This document shows positions 52,855 to 62,212 of a DNA stretch of 64,000 nucleotides, in pieces. The position numbers and the translations under genes are program-made. The stretch is from the NCBI RefSeq assembly GCF_032917945.1, contig NZ_CP136624.1:3286001-3350000 (forward strand), given 5' to 3'. Every line of letters starts with the position of its first letter. Positions within the stretch are counted from its first letter, which is position 1. The notes below the pieces were generated by a model. It was not told the origin of the DNA. It was given only the letters and a program-made list of their open reading frames with translations, and searched no databases. This DNA is from Bradyrhizobium sp. sBnM-33. Its GTDB lineage: Bacteria > Pseudomonadota > Alphaproteobacteria > Rhizobiales > Xanthobacteraceae.

Positions 52855-53163
52855 ATGGTCGGGGGCGTGCCGTTCCTCGACTCCTCGGCGGCAAATACGA
52901 TCAGCCGGATCGCGCGGAAGGCCCGCAAGAGGGGCGTTGCGGTTTTCGTTACCGGCAGTTCTCACACGGTCCGCCGCGCGCTGCTGACCCACGGCGTCCG
53001 GCCGCCGTTCGCCAGATACCGCGAGACTATCGCGCGGGCGATCGCCGATATCGAAAGCGATCGCAAAAAATTCCCGGTCGGCACGGACAGTCTCTCCCAG
53101 CAACCGGCTGTAAAACCGTCGGTTGAAAGCGATCCAGCACGGACCGGGCCAACCCCAGAATAA
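52855..53163 (+). pseudogene. STAS-domain fragment of a SulP-type transporter
   Basis: VPFLDSSAANTISRIARKAR, KRGVAVFVTGSSHTVRRALL, THGVRPPFARYRETIARAIA is the second half of a STAS domain, matching the C-terminus of SulP anion permeases (conserved LD-S-x-A and LLTHGV). The transporter part and the first STAS strand are missing upstream. The tail after ADIESDRKKF is proline-rich and may be junk. Confidence 0.65.
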
Positions 53164-53598
53164 CCCCGGCTACACCACGAACGAACGGGGGTAATCGTCC
53201 GCAAACAGAACCAAAGATATAGGTTTTTCAACGGCTATACGCTGCAATAATCGGGTTCGGGACGCAGGGGTAGCAGGACGATCCCGACCCTCCGGCCATA
53301 TCCACCAACAACCACAGTTCGTTCCTGGTGATTGCAACTTCGGTTCTCGGATTCCCCACGGAATGGCCAACCAATCCATCCGTTCAGGCTGCTGCTTCAA
53401 ATAGTAATTTGAGAGGTTGCATGTCCGGGATTTGAACCTAACACTCGATGGGATGCGGAGGCTTATACCCACAACATAGCACAAAATTTAACACCGTCAA
53501 GTTTATCGGCTATCATCTCCGGTACAGCCTGCCGGTTACGTAACGCCTCGACAGGTAGACTGTTCAGAGCCCTACAACAACTCACCGAAAGCCTACCG
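53164..53598. other. intergenic upstream of the catabolic cluster
   Basis: About 435 bases. Contains the first TTAAC-ACC-GTCAA near-palindrome (53488-53500), 99 bases before the isomerase start. A tRNA-T-arm-like GGTTCAAATCC (minus, near 53425-53440) has no cloverleaf around it. Confidence 0.4.
53488..53500 (-). promoter_or_regulatory. candidate operator TTGAC-GGT-GTTAA, site 1
   Basis: Minus strand AAACTTGACGGTGTTAAATT. Inverted half-sites TTGAC/GTTAA with one mismatch, spacer three. The same motif is found at 54298-54310 and 57766-57778. It lies 99 bases before the isomerase gene. Confidence 0.5.
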
Positions 53599-54240
53599 AT
53601 GGAACACATTGACTTCTATTTCGATTTCCTTTCGCCGTATGGATATCTCGCGTCTACACGCATCGATGCCCTTGCAAAGCGGCACGATTGCAGCGTCCGT
53701 TGGAATCCCTTCCGCATCGGCGTGGCGGTGGTGAAGGTGATGGGTCTCCGGCCGAACATGGAGACGCCCTTGAAGGCTCCATACATTGAAAGGGATATAG
53801 CTCGGCTCGCGGCAGTCTTAGGCGTGCCGTTGGATCCGGTGGAAATGAAAAATCCCCTCCCGCCGGCGCAGCTGTTTTATGCCGCCCCTCCAGAGATTGC
53901 AGGGAGCTTGGCCAAAGCCATCTTCCGGGGCCAATGGTCAGAGCGCCGCGACATGAGCGAGGAAGCCAATCTGATCGAAATCGCAAAACCATTCGGAATG
54001 AGTGAAGCGGAGGTGCGCGTAGCCATCCGCTCACCCGAAACGCGGCGGCTGCTGAAGGATGTGACAGAAAAGGCGATTTCCCGAGGGGTTTTCGGCTCGC
54101 CGACTTTCGCGATCGGGAAGGAGCTGTTCTGGGGTGTGGATCGTATGTGGCTCCTCGACCACTACCTCTCCCGTGGCCAGAGATACACCACCGTGTCGCC
54201 AGCAGCGGACCTCGAGGCGTTCTGTTGCGTGCCGACCTGA
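53599..54240 (+). CDS. 2-hydroxychromene-2-carboxylate isomerase family (DsbA fold, kappa GST-like)
   Basis: 213 residues. MEHIDFYFDFLSPYGYLAST carries the SPY/SPF active-site region of the NahD/kappa-GST family; RWNPFRIGVAVVKVMG, KAPYIERDIARLAAVLGVPL, GVFGSPTFAIGKELFWGVDR are all conserved. NahD isomerises 2-hydroxychromene-2-carboxylate in naphthalene breakdown using glutathione. With an acyl-CoA ligase downstream, it fits a ring-cleavage or aromatic-acid route, substrate unknown. No strong ribosome site is visible. Confidence 0.88.
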   Translation: MEHIDFYFDFLSPYGYLASTRIDALAKRHDCSVRWNPFRIGVAVVKVMGLRPNMETPLKAPYIERDIARLAAVLGVPLDPVEMKNPLPPAQLFYAAPPEIAGSLAKAIFRGQWSERRDMSEEANLIEIAKPFGMSEAEVRVAIRSPETRRLLKDVTEKAISRGVFGSPTFAIGKELFWGVDRMWLLDHYLSRGQRYTTVSPAADLEAFCCVPT

Positions 54241-54297
54241 ATCGACGCAGAGCTTGCAAGAAAGTGACGGTTGCCGGCCGCCGGCATCTGAGTAAAG

Positions 54298-54310
54298 TTG
54301 ACAGCGTTAA
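54298..54310 (+). promoter_or_regulatory. candidate operator TTGAC-AGC-GTTAA, site 2
   Basis: AAAGTTGACAGCGTTAAATA, 113 bases before the ligase start at 54423. The TTGAC could also serve as a -35 element, in which case a repressor bound here would block polymerase directly. Confidence 0.5.
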
Positions 54311-54422
54311 ATAAACAGGTAGCGTCATGGCGGCCGACGATCAAAGGCGGCGATACGATCACATGCCGGTAGTCGGACGTCCCCAGCGCCCGGCGGCATG
54401 CCGAATGAACAAGGACGCATAA

Positions 54423-56309
54423 ATGCGTCCCTTAGGGAGCGAACCGATGCCGGTGGAACGCCAATTTCAGTTGAGAAATTTGACCGACATAGAGCGGTTC
54501 GAGACGGAGAAAACATTCGCGGATCGCTGCAGCGCCCGCAGCATTTATGATCTGTTCGTGGCGAGCGCAGAGCGACTTGGCGATCGAATTGCGCTCACAG
54601 CCATCAGCACCGGCGAGGACGACGAGACACCGCGTGAGATCTCGTATCGGGATCTGCTGGCAGGCATCACCGCCGCAGCCAACTCCTTCACTGGAATCGG
54701 TGGCCCCCAACCGGGCGTCGGCATCCTTCTCCCTCACCTCATAGAAACGCACTTCGCCTTATGGGGAGCGGAAACTGCGGGTTTTGCTGTTCCTATCAAC
54801 TTTCTCCTCCAGCCCGAAAACATCGCGCAACTTCTACGAACATCGGGTGCGCGGGTCCTGGTGGCGCTCGGACCGAGCCCGCAGTCCGACATCTGGGAGA
54901 AGGCGGTCGCCGTATCCAGGCTGCTGCCCGAATTGAAGCTGATCCATGTGTCTCCGCCGAATGTCGAGATCGACGGTGCAATTGCCTTCCCGGCGGCCCT
55001 CAAAAGTGCCGATAGCCGCAAACTGGGTTTCGGAAGGGCAAGAGGAAGGGATCAGATCGCCGCTTATTTCCACACCGGCGGCACCACCGGATCCCCCAAA
55101 CTCGTGGCTCATACGCATCGCAATCAGATCGTAGCGGCCTTCGGGGGCGCGGCCATGCTCGGCTATACGGAAAGCGACGTGTTGCCGCATGGGCTTCCGA
55201 TGTTTCATGTCGCGGGTACGATCTGCTGCGGCTTGGCGCTCTTCATGGCCGGCGGGCGCCTGATAGTTCTTTCTCCATCGGGTTACCGCAACCCGCTGAT
55301 GGTCAGGAACATCTGGAAAATCCTCAAGCGCCACGGTGCTACCATCTCGGGCGGAGTTCCCACGGTCATGTCCACGCTTCTCGACGTGCCCTTAGATCGA
55401 GACGATCTCTCGAAAGTCCGTTTCGCGATCTCAGGTGGCGCCGCAGCGCCGAGAGCGGTGGTCGAGCAGTACGAAAAAAAGACCGGAGTGCAAGTGCACG
55501 AACTGTTCGGCATGACGGAATGCGGTGGGCTCGCCACGATCATGCCTGCCGACGCGGACCGCGTCATCGGCTCAGTCGGCTTTCGCTTACCGTATACGAG
55601 GCTTTCGGTAAGGAAGCTCCTTTCCGGAGGTTCGCTCGGAGACGAATGTCGGCCCAACGAAATCGGTGTCCTCACCATCTCAGGCCCGACGGTTACGCCG
55701 GGGTACTGCGGCAATCAGGATAGCGGCGATCTCGTCAGGAACGGCGTGCTCGACAGCGGAGATCTCGCGTACATGGACGAGGCGGGGAGGGTATACATCG
55801 CAGGACGAGCGAAGGACCTGATCATCCGCAGCGGACACAACATCGACCCGCTCCTGATCGAGGAGACACTTCAGCAGCATGAGGCAGTCTCGATCGCCGC
55901 TGCGGTCGGCGAGCCGGACAAGTATGCCGGAGAGCTGCCTGTCTGTTACGTCATGCTGAAGCCTGGCGCAAATGCAACGGAGGATGAACTCCGGGCATTC
56001 GCCGAGCCCCGAATGGGCGAACGGCCCGCCTGGCCTAAGCACTACTACATCGTCCCATCCATTCCGATCACGGGCGTGGGCAAAATTTTCAAGCCCGAAC
56101 TCAGAATCGATGCCGTCCGTAGGTTCGTCTTGCGTACATTGGGGCAGGCAATCGGCGATGCAGGCGTCGAGGTGTCGGCCGCCCTGGGAGGGAAGCGCGG
56201 GATGAGAGTGGAAGTCAAGCTGAGCGGCCCCTCGGCTGCTCAGACTGCTGCCGTCCGCGCACTGCTCGACGGATACAGCTTCGAGGCAATCGTAGAGTCT
56301 TCCGCATGA
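54423..56309 (+). CDS. acyl-CoA synthetase/AMP-dependent ligase
   Basis: 628 residues (the Met at 54447 is an alternative start). ANL superfamily: P-loop YFHTGGTTGSPKLVAHTH (~215), ELFGMTECGGLATIMP (~362), LDSGDLAYMDEAGRVYIAGR (~445), AKDLIIRSGHNIDP, and catalytic Lys in TGVGKIFKPEL (~553). A C-terminal extension of about 50 residues follows the normal end. It should activate a carboxylic acid as acyl-AMP then CoA thioester; an aromatic or cyclic acid is likely from context. Preceded by operator-like site 2 and followed by a TetR gene. Confidence 0.92.
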   Translation: MRPLGSEPMPVERQFQLRNLTDIERFETEKTFADRCSARSIYDLFVASAERLGDRIALTAISTGEDDETPREISYRDLLAGITAAANSFTGIGGPQPGVGILLPHLIETHFALWGAETAGFAVPINFLLQPENIAQLLRTSGARVLVALGPSPQSDIWEKAVAVSRLLPELKLIHVSPPNVEIDGAIAFPAALKSADSRKLGFGRARGRDQIAAYFHTGGTTGSPKLVAHTHRNQIVAAFGGAAMLGYTESDVLPHGLPMFHVAGTICCGLALFMAGGRLIVLSPSGYRNPLMVRNIWKILKRHGATISGGVPTVMSTLLDVPLDRDDLSKVRFAISGGAAAPRAVVEQYEKKTGVQVHELFGMTECGGLATIMPADADRVIGSVGFRLPYTRLSVRKLLSGGSLGDECRPNEIGVLTISGPTVTPGYCGNQDSGDLVRNGVLDSGDLAYMDEAGRVYIAGRAKDLIIRSGHNIDPLLIEETLQQHEAVSIAAAVGEPDKYAGELPVCYVMLKPGANATEDELRAFAEPRMGERPAWPKHYYIVPSIPITGVGKIFKPELRIDAVRRFVLRTLGQAIGDAGVEVSAALGGKRGMRVEVKLSGPSAAQTAAVRALLDGYSFEAIVESSA

Positions 56310-56412
56310 CGATCCAGACGCGCTCCTAATCCATCGAAATCGTTGATTTTTCCGGCCCGAGAAGTATTCATCGACACGCGGACGAACCAAACCGGAAAAT
56401 CGGATCAAATGG

Positions 56413-57084
56413 ATGCGAAAGCAGCTCACGGATGAACAGATCGATGCTTTCAGAGGGCGCCTCGTCCGAGCTGCCGAGAAGCTGTTCGCGACCAAGGGCG
56501 TGGAAGGCGTTACGATGCGCCAGATCGCAAAGGCGCTGGGGTACAGCCAGACTGCAGCCTATCGCTATTTCGCGGACAAGGACGAAATACTTTTGGCTGT
56601 CCGCGCCGCCGCTCTGAACCGATTCTGCAGCAGGCTCGAGGCGGCTTTTGAACCCGGCCGGGATGCACGTGAGAACGCGAGATCAGTGGGGCAAGCGTAC
56701 TTGCAGTTCGCGCTGGATGAGCCAGATTCATACCGACTGATCTTCGATTCTCGCGCGCCGGAAATGAGGTTGCCGGCGTTCTCGCAGACTGTCGCCCGGT
56801 TCTTCGCCACCATGACGGACTATGTGCAATCCCTCGTCGACGACGGGCACCTGGAGGGCGACCCAGTCGAGCTCGGACGTGCCTTCTGGGTCGCCGCACA
56901 TGGAAGTGTGATGATGCACCTGGGAGGATTTCTAGAGTCCGTGGCAGCGCGGGACCAACTGCACCAAGCTACCGCACGTCTGATCTACAGAGGCGCGGCG
57001 GCACCTGGTGCTGCGCGTTTAAGAGGCAAGGCAAAGGCTGGAAAACCGCCTCTGAAAGTCATAGGGCGAAGCAAGAAGATCTGA
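56413..57084 (+). CDS. TetR-family transcriptional regulator
   Basis: 223 residues. HTH at about 18-62 (AAEKLFATKGVEGVTMRQIA, KALGYSQTAAYRYFADKDEI). C-terminal TetR_C domain with a ligand pocket (FALDEPDSYRLIFDSRAPEM, VDDGHLEGDPVELGRAFW). The basic tail (KAKAGKPPLKVIGRSKKI) is unusual. It lies about 100 bases after the ligase gene. It is the only complete regulator in the cluster, so it is the first candidate to bind the TTGAC-N3-GTTAA sites. Confidence 0.93.
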   Translation: MRKQLTDEQIDAFRGRLVRAAEKLFATKGVEGVTMRQIAKALGYSQTAAYRYFADKDEILLAVRAAALNRFCSRLEAAFEPGRDARENARSVGQAYLQFALDEPDSYRLIFDSRAPEMRLPAFSQTVARFFATMTDYVQSLVDDGHLEGDPVELGRAFWVAAHGSVMMHLGGFLESVAARDQLHQATARLIYRGAAAPGAARLRGKAKAGKPPLKVIGRSKKI

Positions 57085-57234
57085 ACTGATGCTTGGCGAA
57101 GCGGGGATTTGCTTACTTTTCACCTCGATCCGAAGGCCAGCAGCCGCCCGCGAATTGAGGGTCTCGGGCGCTATTATGCGCCTCAAAAGCTCTATCGCAG
57201 AGCGATGGATCCAAGACGGGGCGAGTTTCCCTGT

Positions 57235-57417
57235 TCACGGCATTTCCAGCCTTGCCGTCGGCGGGTCCTTGTGCGCAATTTGCACGTCACGGTGGGCAAC
57301 TGAAGCAAGCGCTGCAGTTATCGCCAACAGCGAGCCGTAGAAGCTGACCACGGCAAGTCTCCATTTGCGAACTGCACGGCGCTCCGAAGCCGAAAAATCG
57401 TGACGAAACTTCTGCAT
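57235..57417 (-). CDS. small membrane protein (60 aa)
   Basis: The start at MQKFRHDFSASERRAVRKWR (57417) follows TGGAGATCATTGT. Polar basic N-terminus, one membrane helix (LAVVSFYGSLLAITAALASV), polar tail. Similar layouts exist in bradyrhizobia, but I do not know the family. Opposite strand to the catabolic genes, so it may be unrelated. Confidence 0.5.
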   Translation of the reverse strand: MQKFRHDFSASERRAVRKWRLAVVSFYGSLLAITAALASVAHRDVQIAHKDPPTARLEMP

Positions 57418-58084
57418 ACAATGATCTCCAATGACTACCGAAAATGGAGTAAACTGTATCGTGGAAGTTGGCTCGGACTCGGCAAAATGGATGTGAGCCA
57501 ATTCACTAGCTCATCGAGAAATCACATCTATCGCTATGCGCCTCGCAGCCGGCGAGCAGCCGTCCGAGATGAGGCTCATGATCTCGCTCGTGGTTCGAGC
57601 GGCGAGTCAGGATCCGCTTACAGCTGACGTACGAGCGACCTCGGCCAATACATTCTTCTTCCGCAGAACCGTGTCTGCCGACAGCTCTCGAGCTAGGCAT
57701 GTTGGTCTGAGCCGATGGCCTTCATGCCTGAACAGGCGTGCAGATCTTCAGATTGGCCGCAAAAGTTGACGCTGTTAATTTAATCCAGTATGGTCTGTCA
57801 AATTAGCTGCGGCGACATCGCTGCGAGAGGGAGGGATGCGAAATGCCGGAGCTGTTGCTCGACGAGCCACCAACATCTGCGTTTGCGCCGTTCAGGCACG
57901 AAGCGATGGGCGCATCATTCGCGCAGGCGCTTCTGCCGCCCGTATCGCAAATTTCCCGGAGAAAAATGGAGCTTGCTCATGCTCCGTCGCCGGTCGGAAG
58001 CGTCAGCTTCTTCGTCATGAGGTCGGCGATCCGTGCAGGCTGGGTTTCACTAGTCGATAGCGTTGTTCTTTGGAGGAGTCGCGG
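57418..58084. other. intergenic with operator-like site, no supported gene
   Basis: About 670 bases. Contains site 3 (57766-57778). Frames 57790-58020 and 57843-58103 are open but unrecognised. GGGAGGGATGCG near 57830 is a good ribosome site without a credible product, so a gene may have decayed here. Confidence 0.35.
57766..57778 (+). promoter_or_regulatory. candidate operator TTGAC-GCT-GTTAA, site 3
   Basis: AAAGTTGACGCTGTTAATTT. Third copy of the motif; 307 bases before the hydrolase start, which suggests an intervening small gene has been lost or the promoter is far upstream. Confidence 0.45.
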
Positions 58085-58837
58085 ATGGCCGAGTTTGTGT
58101 TGATACATGGCGCATGGCACGGCGCGTGGTGTTGGGATGACCTCATTCCGGCGCTCGCATCTTACGGGCATGCCGCTCATGTTCTGGACCTCCCGGGTTT
58201 GGGAGATGATCGGACGGCAGCTTCGGAAGTCAGCCTCGATGCATGCGCCTCACGCGTCGCGGATCGGATCAATCGCATCGGCCGCCCAGTTTGGTTGCTC
58301 GGTCATTCGATGGGCGGGGTGGTGACCACGCAAGCCGCGGAAAAGGTAGCGGACCGAATCGAGGCGCTCGTGTACCTCGCCGCATTCGTTCCACCGAACG
58401 GGCAATCCCTTCTTGATCTTGCTTCGCAAGATGCGGACAGCCGTTTGAACCAGGTCATGGTGCTCGATCAGGAGAAGGGAACGGCTTCGGTCCCGAACGA
58501 ACATCTCCGAGAGTGTTTCTACTCGAGCTGCAGCGAGGAGGCCGTTCGGAAGGCGGTCTCGCATTTGCGCCGCGAGCAGCCGGGTCTACCAGCGGCTACG
58601 CCCGTCTCCCTAGGCGACTTATCGGCCGCGGCACTGCCGAGATACTACATCGAGTGTCTGCAGGACCGGGCCATATCGATCGGCGCGCAGAGACGGATGC
58701 ATCAGAACGGTAGGGTCCGATACGTTTCTACCTTGGACACGGATCACTCGCCATTCCTCTCGCGCCCTAACGAACTAGCCGGCGCGCTGGATGGCTTCGT
58801 AGCATCGCAAGCAGGCCGATCCGCGCGTAAGCATTGA
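58085..58837 (+). CDS. alpha/beta hydrolase (salicylate-esterase-like)
   Basis: 250 residues; the ATG at 58085 has GGAGGAGTCGCG before it. FVLIHGAWHGAWCWDDLIPA (oxyanion HGAWHG), DLPGLGDDRTA, nucleophile Ser in LLGHSMGGVVTTQAAEKV, acid/His in STLDTDHSPFLSRP. The HGAWHGAWCW start is typical of the plant SABP2/methyl-ketone-esterase-like group. Probably hydrolyses a small ester or beta-diketone in the catabolic route. Followed 125 bases later by a periplasmic binding protein gene. Confidence 0.9.
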   Translation: MAEFVLIHGAWHGAWCWDDLIPALASYGHAAHVLDLPGLGDDRTAASEVSLDACASRVADRINRIGRPVWLLGHSMGGVVTTQAAEKVADRIEALVYLAAFVPPNGQSLLDLASQDADSRLNQVMVLDQEKGTASVPNEHLRECFYSSCSEEAVRKAVSHLRREQPGLPAATPVSLGDLSAAALPRYYIECLQDRAISIGAQRRMHQNGRVRYVSTLDTDHSPFLSRPNELAGALDGFVASQAGRSARKH

Positions 58838-58962
58838 CGCCTTTGCTTCTCACTTGCCGGCGACCTGCGCGGTTGCTTGACGGCTAGGAAGGTCGCGGCG
58901 AGTGATCGAAGGTTAGTAAGCGCCGAATGCGGGTGCCATAGGAACTTTGGAGGGAAGTTGCG

Positions 58963-60150
58963 ATGAAGAAGACCACGACGATCTTGCTCGCGGCGCTCGG
59001 AATTTTCGGCGCTGCGAACGCCGGAGATGGTCAGGACGCGCTGAAGATCGGACAGACGATGCCCTACAGCGGGCCCGCTTCGGGCTTCGGGGCGATCGGA
59101 CGTGCCGAGGAGGCCTACCTCGGGATGATCAACGCTCAAGGTGGGATAGGCGGCAGAAAGGTAAAGTTCATCACGCTCGATGACGGTTATTCTCCGCCGA
59201 GAACGGTGGAGCAGACCCGCAAACTGGTCGAGCAGGAAGAGGTGTTGCTGATGTTCGGCTCGCTCGGCACCGCCACGAACAATGCCGTGCACCGATACTT
59301 GAACGCTAAAAAGGTCCCGCAACTCTTCGTCCTAAGCGGCGCTACCAAATGGGCCGATCCGCAGAAATTCCCCTGGACGATGCCTGGAATGGTGGCTTAC
59401 GAGTCCGAGGGGGCCATATACGCGAAACATGTGTTGAAGAGCAGGCCGAACGCCAAAATCGCGATCTTGTCGCAAAACGACGACTTCGGGCGGGATTACG
59501 TGACCGGTTTCAAGCGCGCGCTCGGCGAGCGAGCCGGAAGCATGATCGTAGCCGAAACCACTTACGAACCTACATCGCCGACCATCAGCTCTCAGCTTTC
59601 GACCCTGAAGACGTCCGGCGCCGACGTCCTCTTCGGTGTCGTGCTCGGCAAATACACCTCGCAGATGATCAAGGGGGTGGCGGAACTGGGTTGGAAGCCG
59701 GAGCTGTTCTTTTTGCCGACGTCGGCCTCGTCGATCTCCTTCCTGGAGCCGGCGGGACTGGAAAATGCGACGGACGTGATCTCTTCAAGCAATCTGAAGG
59801 ACATCCTGGATCCACAATGGGCGGAAGATCAAGGAGTGAAGGACTACTTCGGCTTCATGAAGCAATATATGCCCAACGACGATCCGAAGAACGGCAACTT
59901 CGCCTCCGGCTATCAGGCTGCCCATCTGCTGACCGCCTTGCTTCGCGCTTGCGGCAGCGAGTGTACGCGCGATAGCGTCATGAAGCAGGCAACTTCGCTC
60001 AAGCAGCTGAAGCTGCCTCTGCTCCTCCCCGGGATCACGGTCACGACGGGGCCGGACGACTATCTTCCGTTCCAGCAACTCCGGTTGCAAAGGTTCAATG
60101 GGAAGAGTTGGGAGACCTTCGGCGAAATCCTCGACGATGGTCAACCATAG
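58963..60150 (+). CDS. periplasmic substrate-binding protein (LivK-like)
   Basis: 395 residues. GGAGGGAAGTTGCG before the ATG; signal peptide MKKTTTILLAALGIFGAANA. Peripla_BP_6 fold: IGQTMPYSGPASGFGAIGRA, LGMINAQGGIGGRKVKFITL, DDGYSPPRTVEQTRKLVE, SQNDDFGRDYVTGFKRAL. Members of this group bind aromatic acids or branched-chain amino acids and deliver them to ABC permeases. No permease or ATPase genes follow, so the transporter partners are elsewhere or lost. Context suggests an aromatic ligand. Confidence 0.92.
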   Translation: MKKTTTILLAALGIFGAANAGDGQDALKIGQTMPYSGPASGFGAIGRAEEAYLGMINAQGGIGGRKVKFITLDDGYSPPRTVEQTRKLVEQEEVLLMFGSLGTATNNAVHRYLNAKKVPQLFVLSGATKWADPQKFPWTMPGMVAYESEGAIYAKHVLKSRPNAKIAILSQNDDFGRDYVTGFKRALGERAGSMIVAETTYEPTSPTISSQLSTLKTSGADVLFGVVLGKYTSQMIKGVAELGWKPELFFLPTSASSISFLEPAGLENATDVISSSNLKDILDPQWAEDQGVKDYFGFMKQYMPNDDPKNGNFASGYQAAHLLTALLRACGSECTRDSVMKQATSLKQLKLPLLLPGITVTTGPDDYLPFQQLRLQRFNGKSWETFGEILDDGQP

Positions 60151-60275
60151 CGACCGCACCGAAGGGGCGCTCGACTGCTTGACAGTCGCGGCGCGGGCGT
60201 CCCGCTCGGTGAGCCTGAGGGTGGCGGTGCGTAATGCGCATTCCGTAATACCATCTCGACAGCAGGAGCTCCAAC

Positions 60276-60775
60276 TCATGCGGACCGATTGTTGGCGCGT
60301 GCCCTGATCCTTGCGGAAGAAGAAGCTCTCGCGCCCGGACCAGGATGCACGTGGACTGCCTTCGCGGTAATGGGCTCGCCGCATTCGGAGCAGACCAGAA
60401 CCGCATCGAACATCTTCTGACACGACTTATGTTCATGCAACATCGGGCGACCGCGTGTATCCACCATATGGGTGTTGCCCCAGTGCACGATCGACATGAC
60501 GATCGGGTAAAGGTCGAGGCCCCTCTGAGTCAGGATGTACTCGTAGCGCTTAGGCGAGTCTTGATACGGGGTCCTTTCGCAGAACGCGGAACCGCACCAA
60601 CTTCTTGAGGCGTCGCCAGCAGGTGCCGCGTGATTCCGAGCGAGGCCCGAAACTCGTCGAAACGGCGGATGCGGAGAAAGCTCTCGCGCAAGATGAGTAG
60701 AGTCCAACGGTCGCCGATCACGGCGACCGTGCGCGCGATCGAACAGGGTTCATCCTCGAGTGCATCCCACTTCAT
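60276..60775 (-). pseudogene. HxlR-family regulator, two frameshifts
   Basis: From 60775 MKWDALEDEPCSIARTVAVI, GDRWTLLILRESFLRIRRFD, EFRASLGITRHLLA, then RLKKLVRFRVLRKDP in a second frame, then PYQDSPKRYEYILTQRGLDL, YPIVMSIVHWGNTHM in a third to a long Cys-containing tail (VLVCSECGEPITAKAVHVHP). The HxlR winged-helix domain is thus complete in content but split near 60595 and 60570, exactly across the recognition wing. Cluster regulator that has probably died. Confidence 0.78.
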
Positions 60776-61374
60776 CAGAATCCCCACCAACGTCGCGACT
60801 ACCTGAATTCCAAAATAGAACTTGTTGCGCTTCATGGGTGTGGAAGGGAGATCGTAACAGATTGATTGCGGAGAGATAAATATCTGTGGTCTTGTTCGTC
60901 GGCCATTCGCGACCATGGTGCTCTGAAAATGCAGGAGCATCGATAAGATATTTGGAATCGGGTGATTTCATCGGCAGGTTGTGTTTTTTATTGGGCCGAT
61001 CCGTGCCCTGCCGTCGGCGTCCGGCAGGCGATGACCGAGGCGCCATCCGGACCGCGTGTCGTCCGAGTAGCGCACGCTTCTCTCAGATCGTCGGATAAGC
61101 GACATCGCGTTACGCTACGCGTGCCGACTGCACCTCGTCGTGAACATCGCGCCCATTGCGAGCTTGACCGGCGTTCGGCGAAAGCGCTTTACAGACCGGC
61201 AAGCATCACGTGATCAGAGCAGGGCGCAGCTTGTGCTCTGCTGCGGCAGCCGACGCTTATACCAACGAGGGCGTTCTAGTGAATGCTTGCACCTGAATAG
61301 AGCAAGATGAAAATCGCTTTACCCAGACGGACGACTTCATTCGACGGCGACTGCCATCCGACGTGGACGCTCCT
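60776..61374. other. intergenic, no supported gene
   Basis: About 600 bases between the broken HxlR gene and the DUF1214 remnant. Short overlapping frames only; nothing recognised. Confidence 0.35.
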
Positions 61375-61826
61375 CTACTGAATTCTTTCCACACCCGGGA
61401 TCCGAAACCGGTAGTCGAGGATATCTGACCTCAGCTGATAGGCCCGGAAGACCATCCTTAATTGGCCGCTTGGAGCCGGAAGCCAGCTCGATTCCTTGTC
61501 GCCGTTGGCGGTTCATGCTGGATCAGGATGTCGATGCTGCCGTCGGCGTTCTTCCTCAGGCCGCTGGTGCGGTCGCCAATCGCGTAACGGTTGATCGGAT
61601 TGCGGTGAAGAACAACCGGCCGTCGTCCATCAGTTCATACATCGATAGCGACCAGAACGCCTCAGCAGGAATACCCGTCGCGGGGATATGGAGGCGGTAT
61701 TTTCGCTCGTCGGCGAGAGCATCGCCGCGCACATCTGTTTTGGCGCTCGGGTAGATAGCTTCGGCGGGCGCCATGGCCAGCAGCGCATTGAGGGCGATGA
61801 TTGCCCGATAGTTATAGTTGAGAAGA
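61375..61826 (-). pseudogene. DUF1214-domain protein remnant
   Basis: Minus strand: NYNYRAIIALNALLAMAPAE, AIYPSAKTDVRGDALADERK, YRLHIPATGIPAEAFWSLSM, YELMDDGRLFFTA in one frame; then IGDRTSGLRKNADGSIDILI, QHEPP in a second; then WLPAPSGQLRMVFRAYQLR and DYRFRIPGVERIQ with TAG at 61377-61375. DUF1214 (often beside DUF1254) is a beta-rich secreted domain of unknown function. Two or more shifts; the 5' part is missing. Confidence 0.65.
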
Positions 61827-61879
61827 AGCCAAATGAAAAGACGGAGTATACGTAGCGTCGGGTCATGGCGAACTTTCGG

Positions 61880-62212
61880 AGTTCCTAGGCCATGATGACG
61901 CGCGCCGGATCAGCCCGGACGACCTTGTTGGCTGGAAAGCAGAACTCCTTAAGAAGCGGCGGGCGGGCTGCCAAGACCATTCGCGACAGCAAGTTGGCCC
62001 CTGTGCGAGCAACCTTTCAGTGCGCGGTCGATAACCGAAAACTCGACGCCAATCCGGCCGCTCGTATCAACATTGATCTGAGGAGCCGATCGTCAGAGAA
62101 GAGGTGAGGATACTCGGATGATGAAGCCAAGATCATTCTGAAGGCTGCACGTACCGAGAAGGAGGCGCACAAGCGGTGGGTGCCTTGGGAGTTTGTGCCT
62201 ATATCTCACAGA
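61880..62212 (+). pseudogene. tyrosine recombinase (phage integrase) fragment
   Basis: HDDARRISPDDLVGWKAELL in one frame, then KTIRDSKLAPVRATFQCAVD, NRKLDANPAARINIDLRSRS, SEKR, TGA, GYSDDEAKIILKAARTEKEA, HKRWVPW. These are the SAM-like arm and the start of the catalytic domain; the R-H-R-Y catalytic residues lie downstream in intact enzymes and are missing here. One shift and one in-frame stop. Fossil of an integrative element. Confidence 0.68.

Noticed and set aside
52633..53103. 156-codon minus frame over the STAS fragment
   Set aside because: The plus strand shows a clear STAS half-domain; only the short 52649-52816 frame is kept, at low confidence.
53425..53440. tRNA T-arm-like sequence GGTTCAAATCC
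   Set aside because: No acceptor, D or anticodon arm could be assembled around it.
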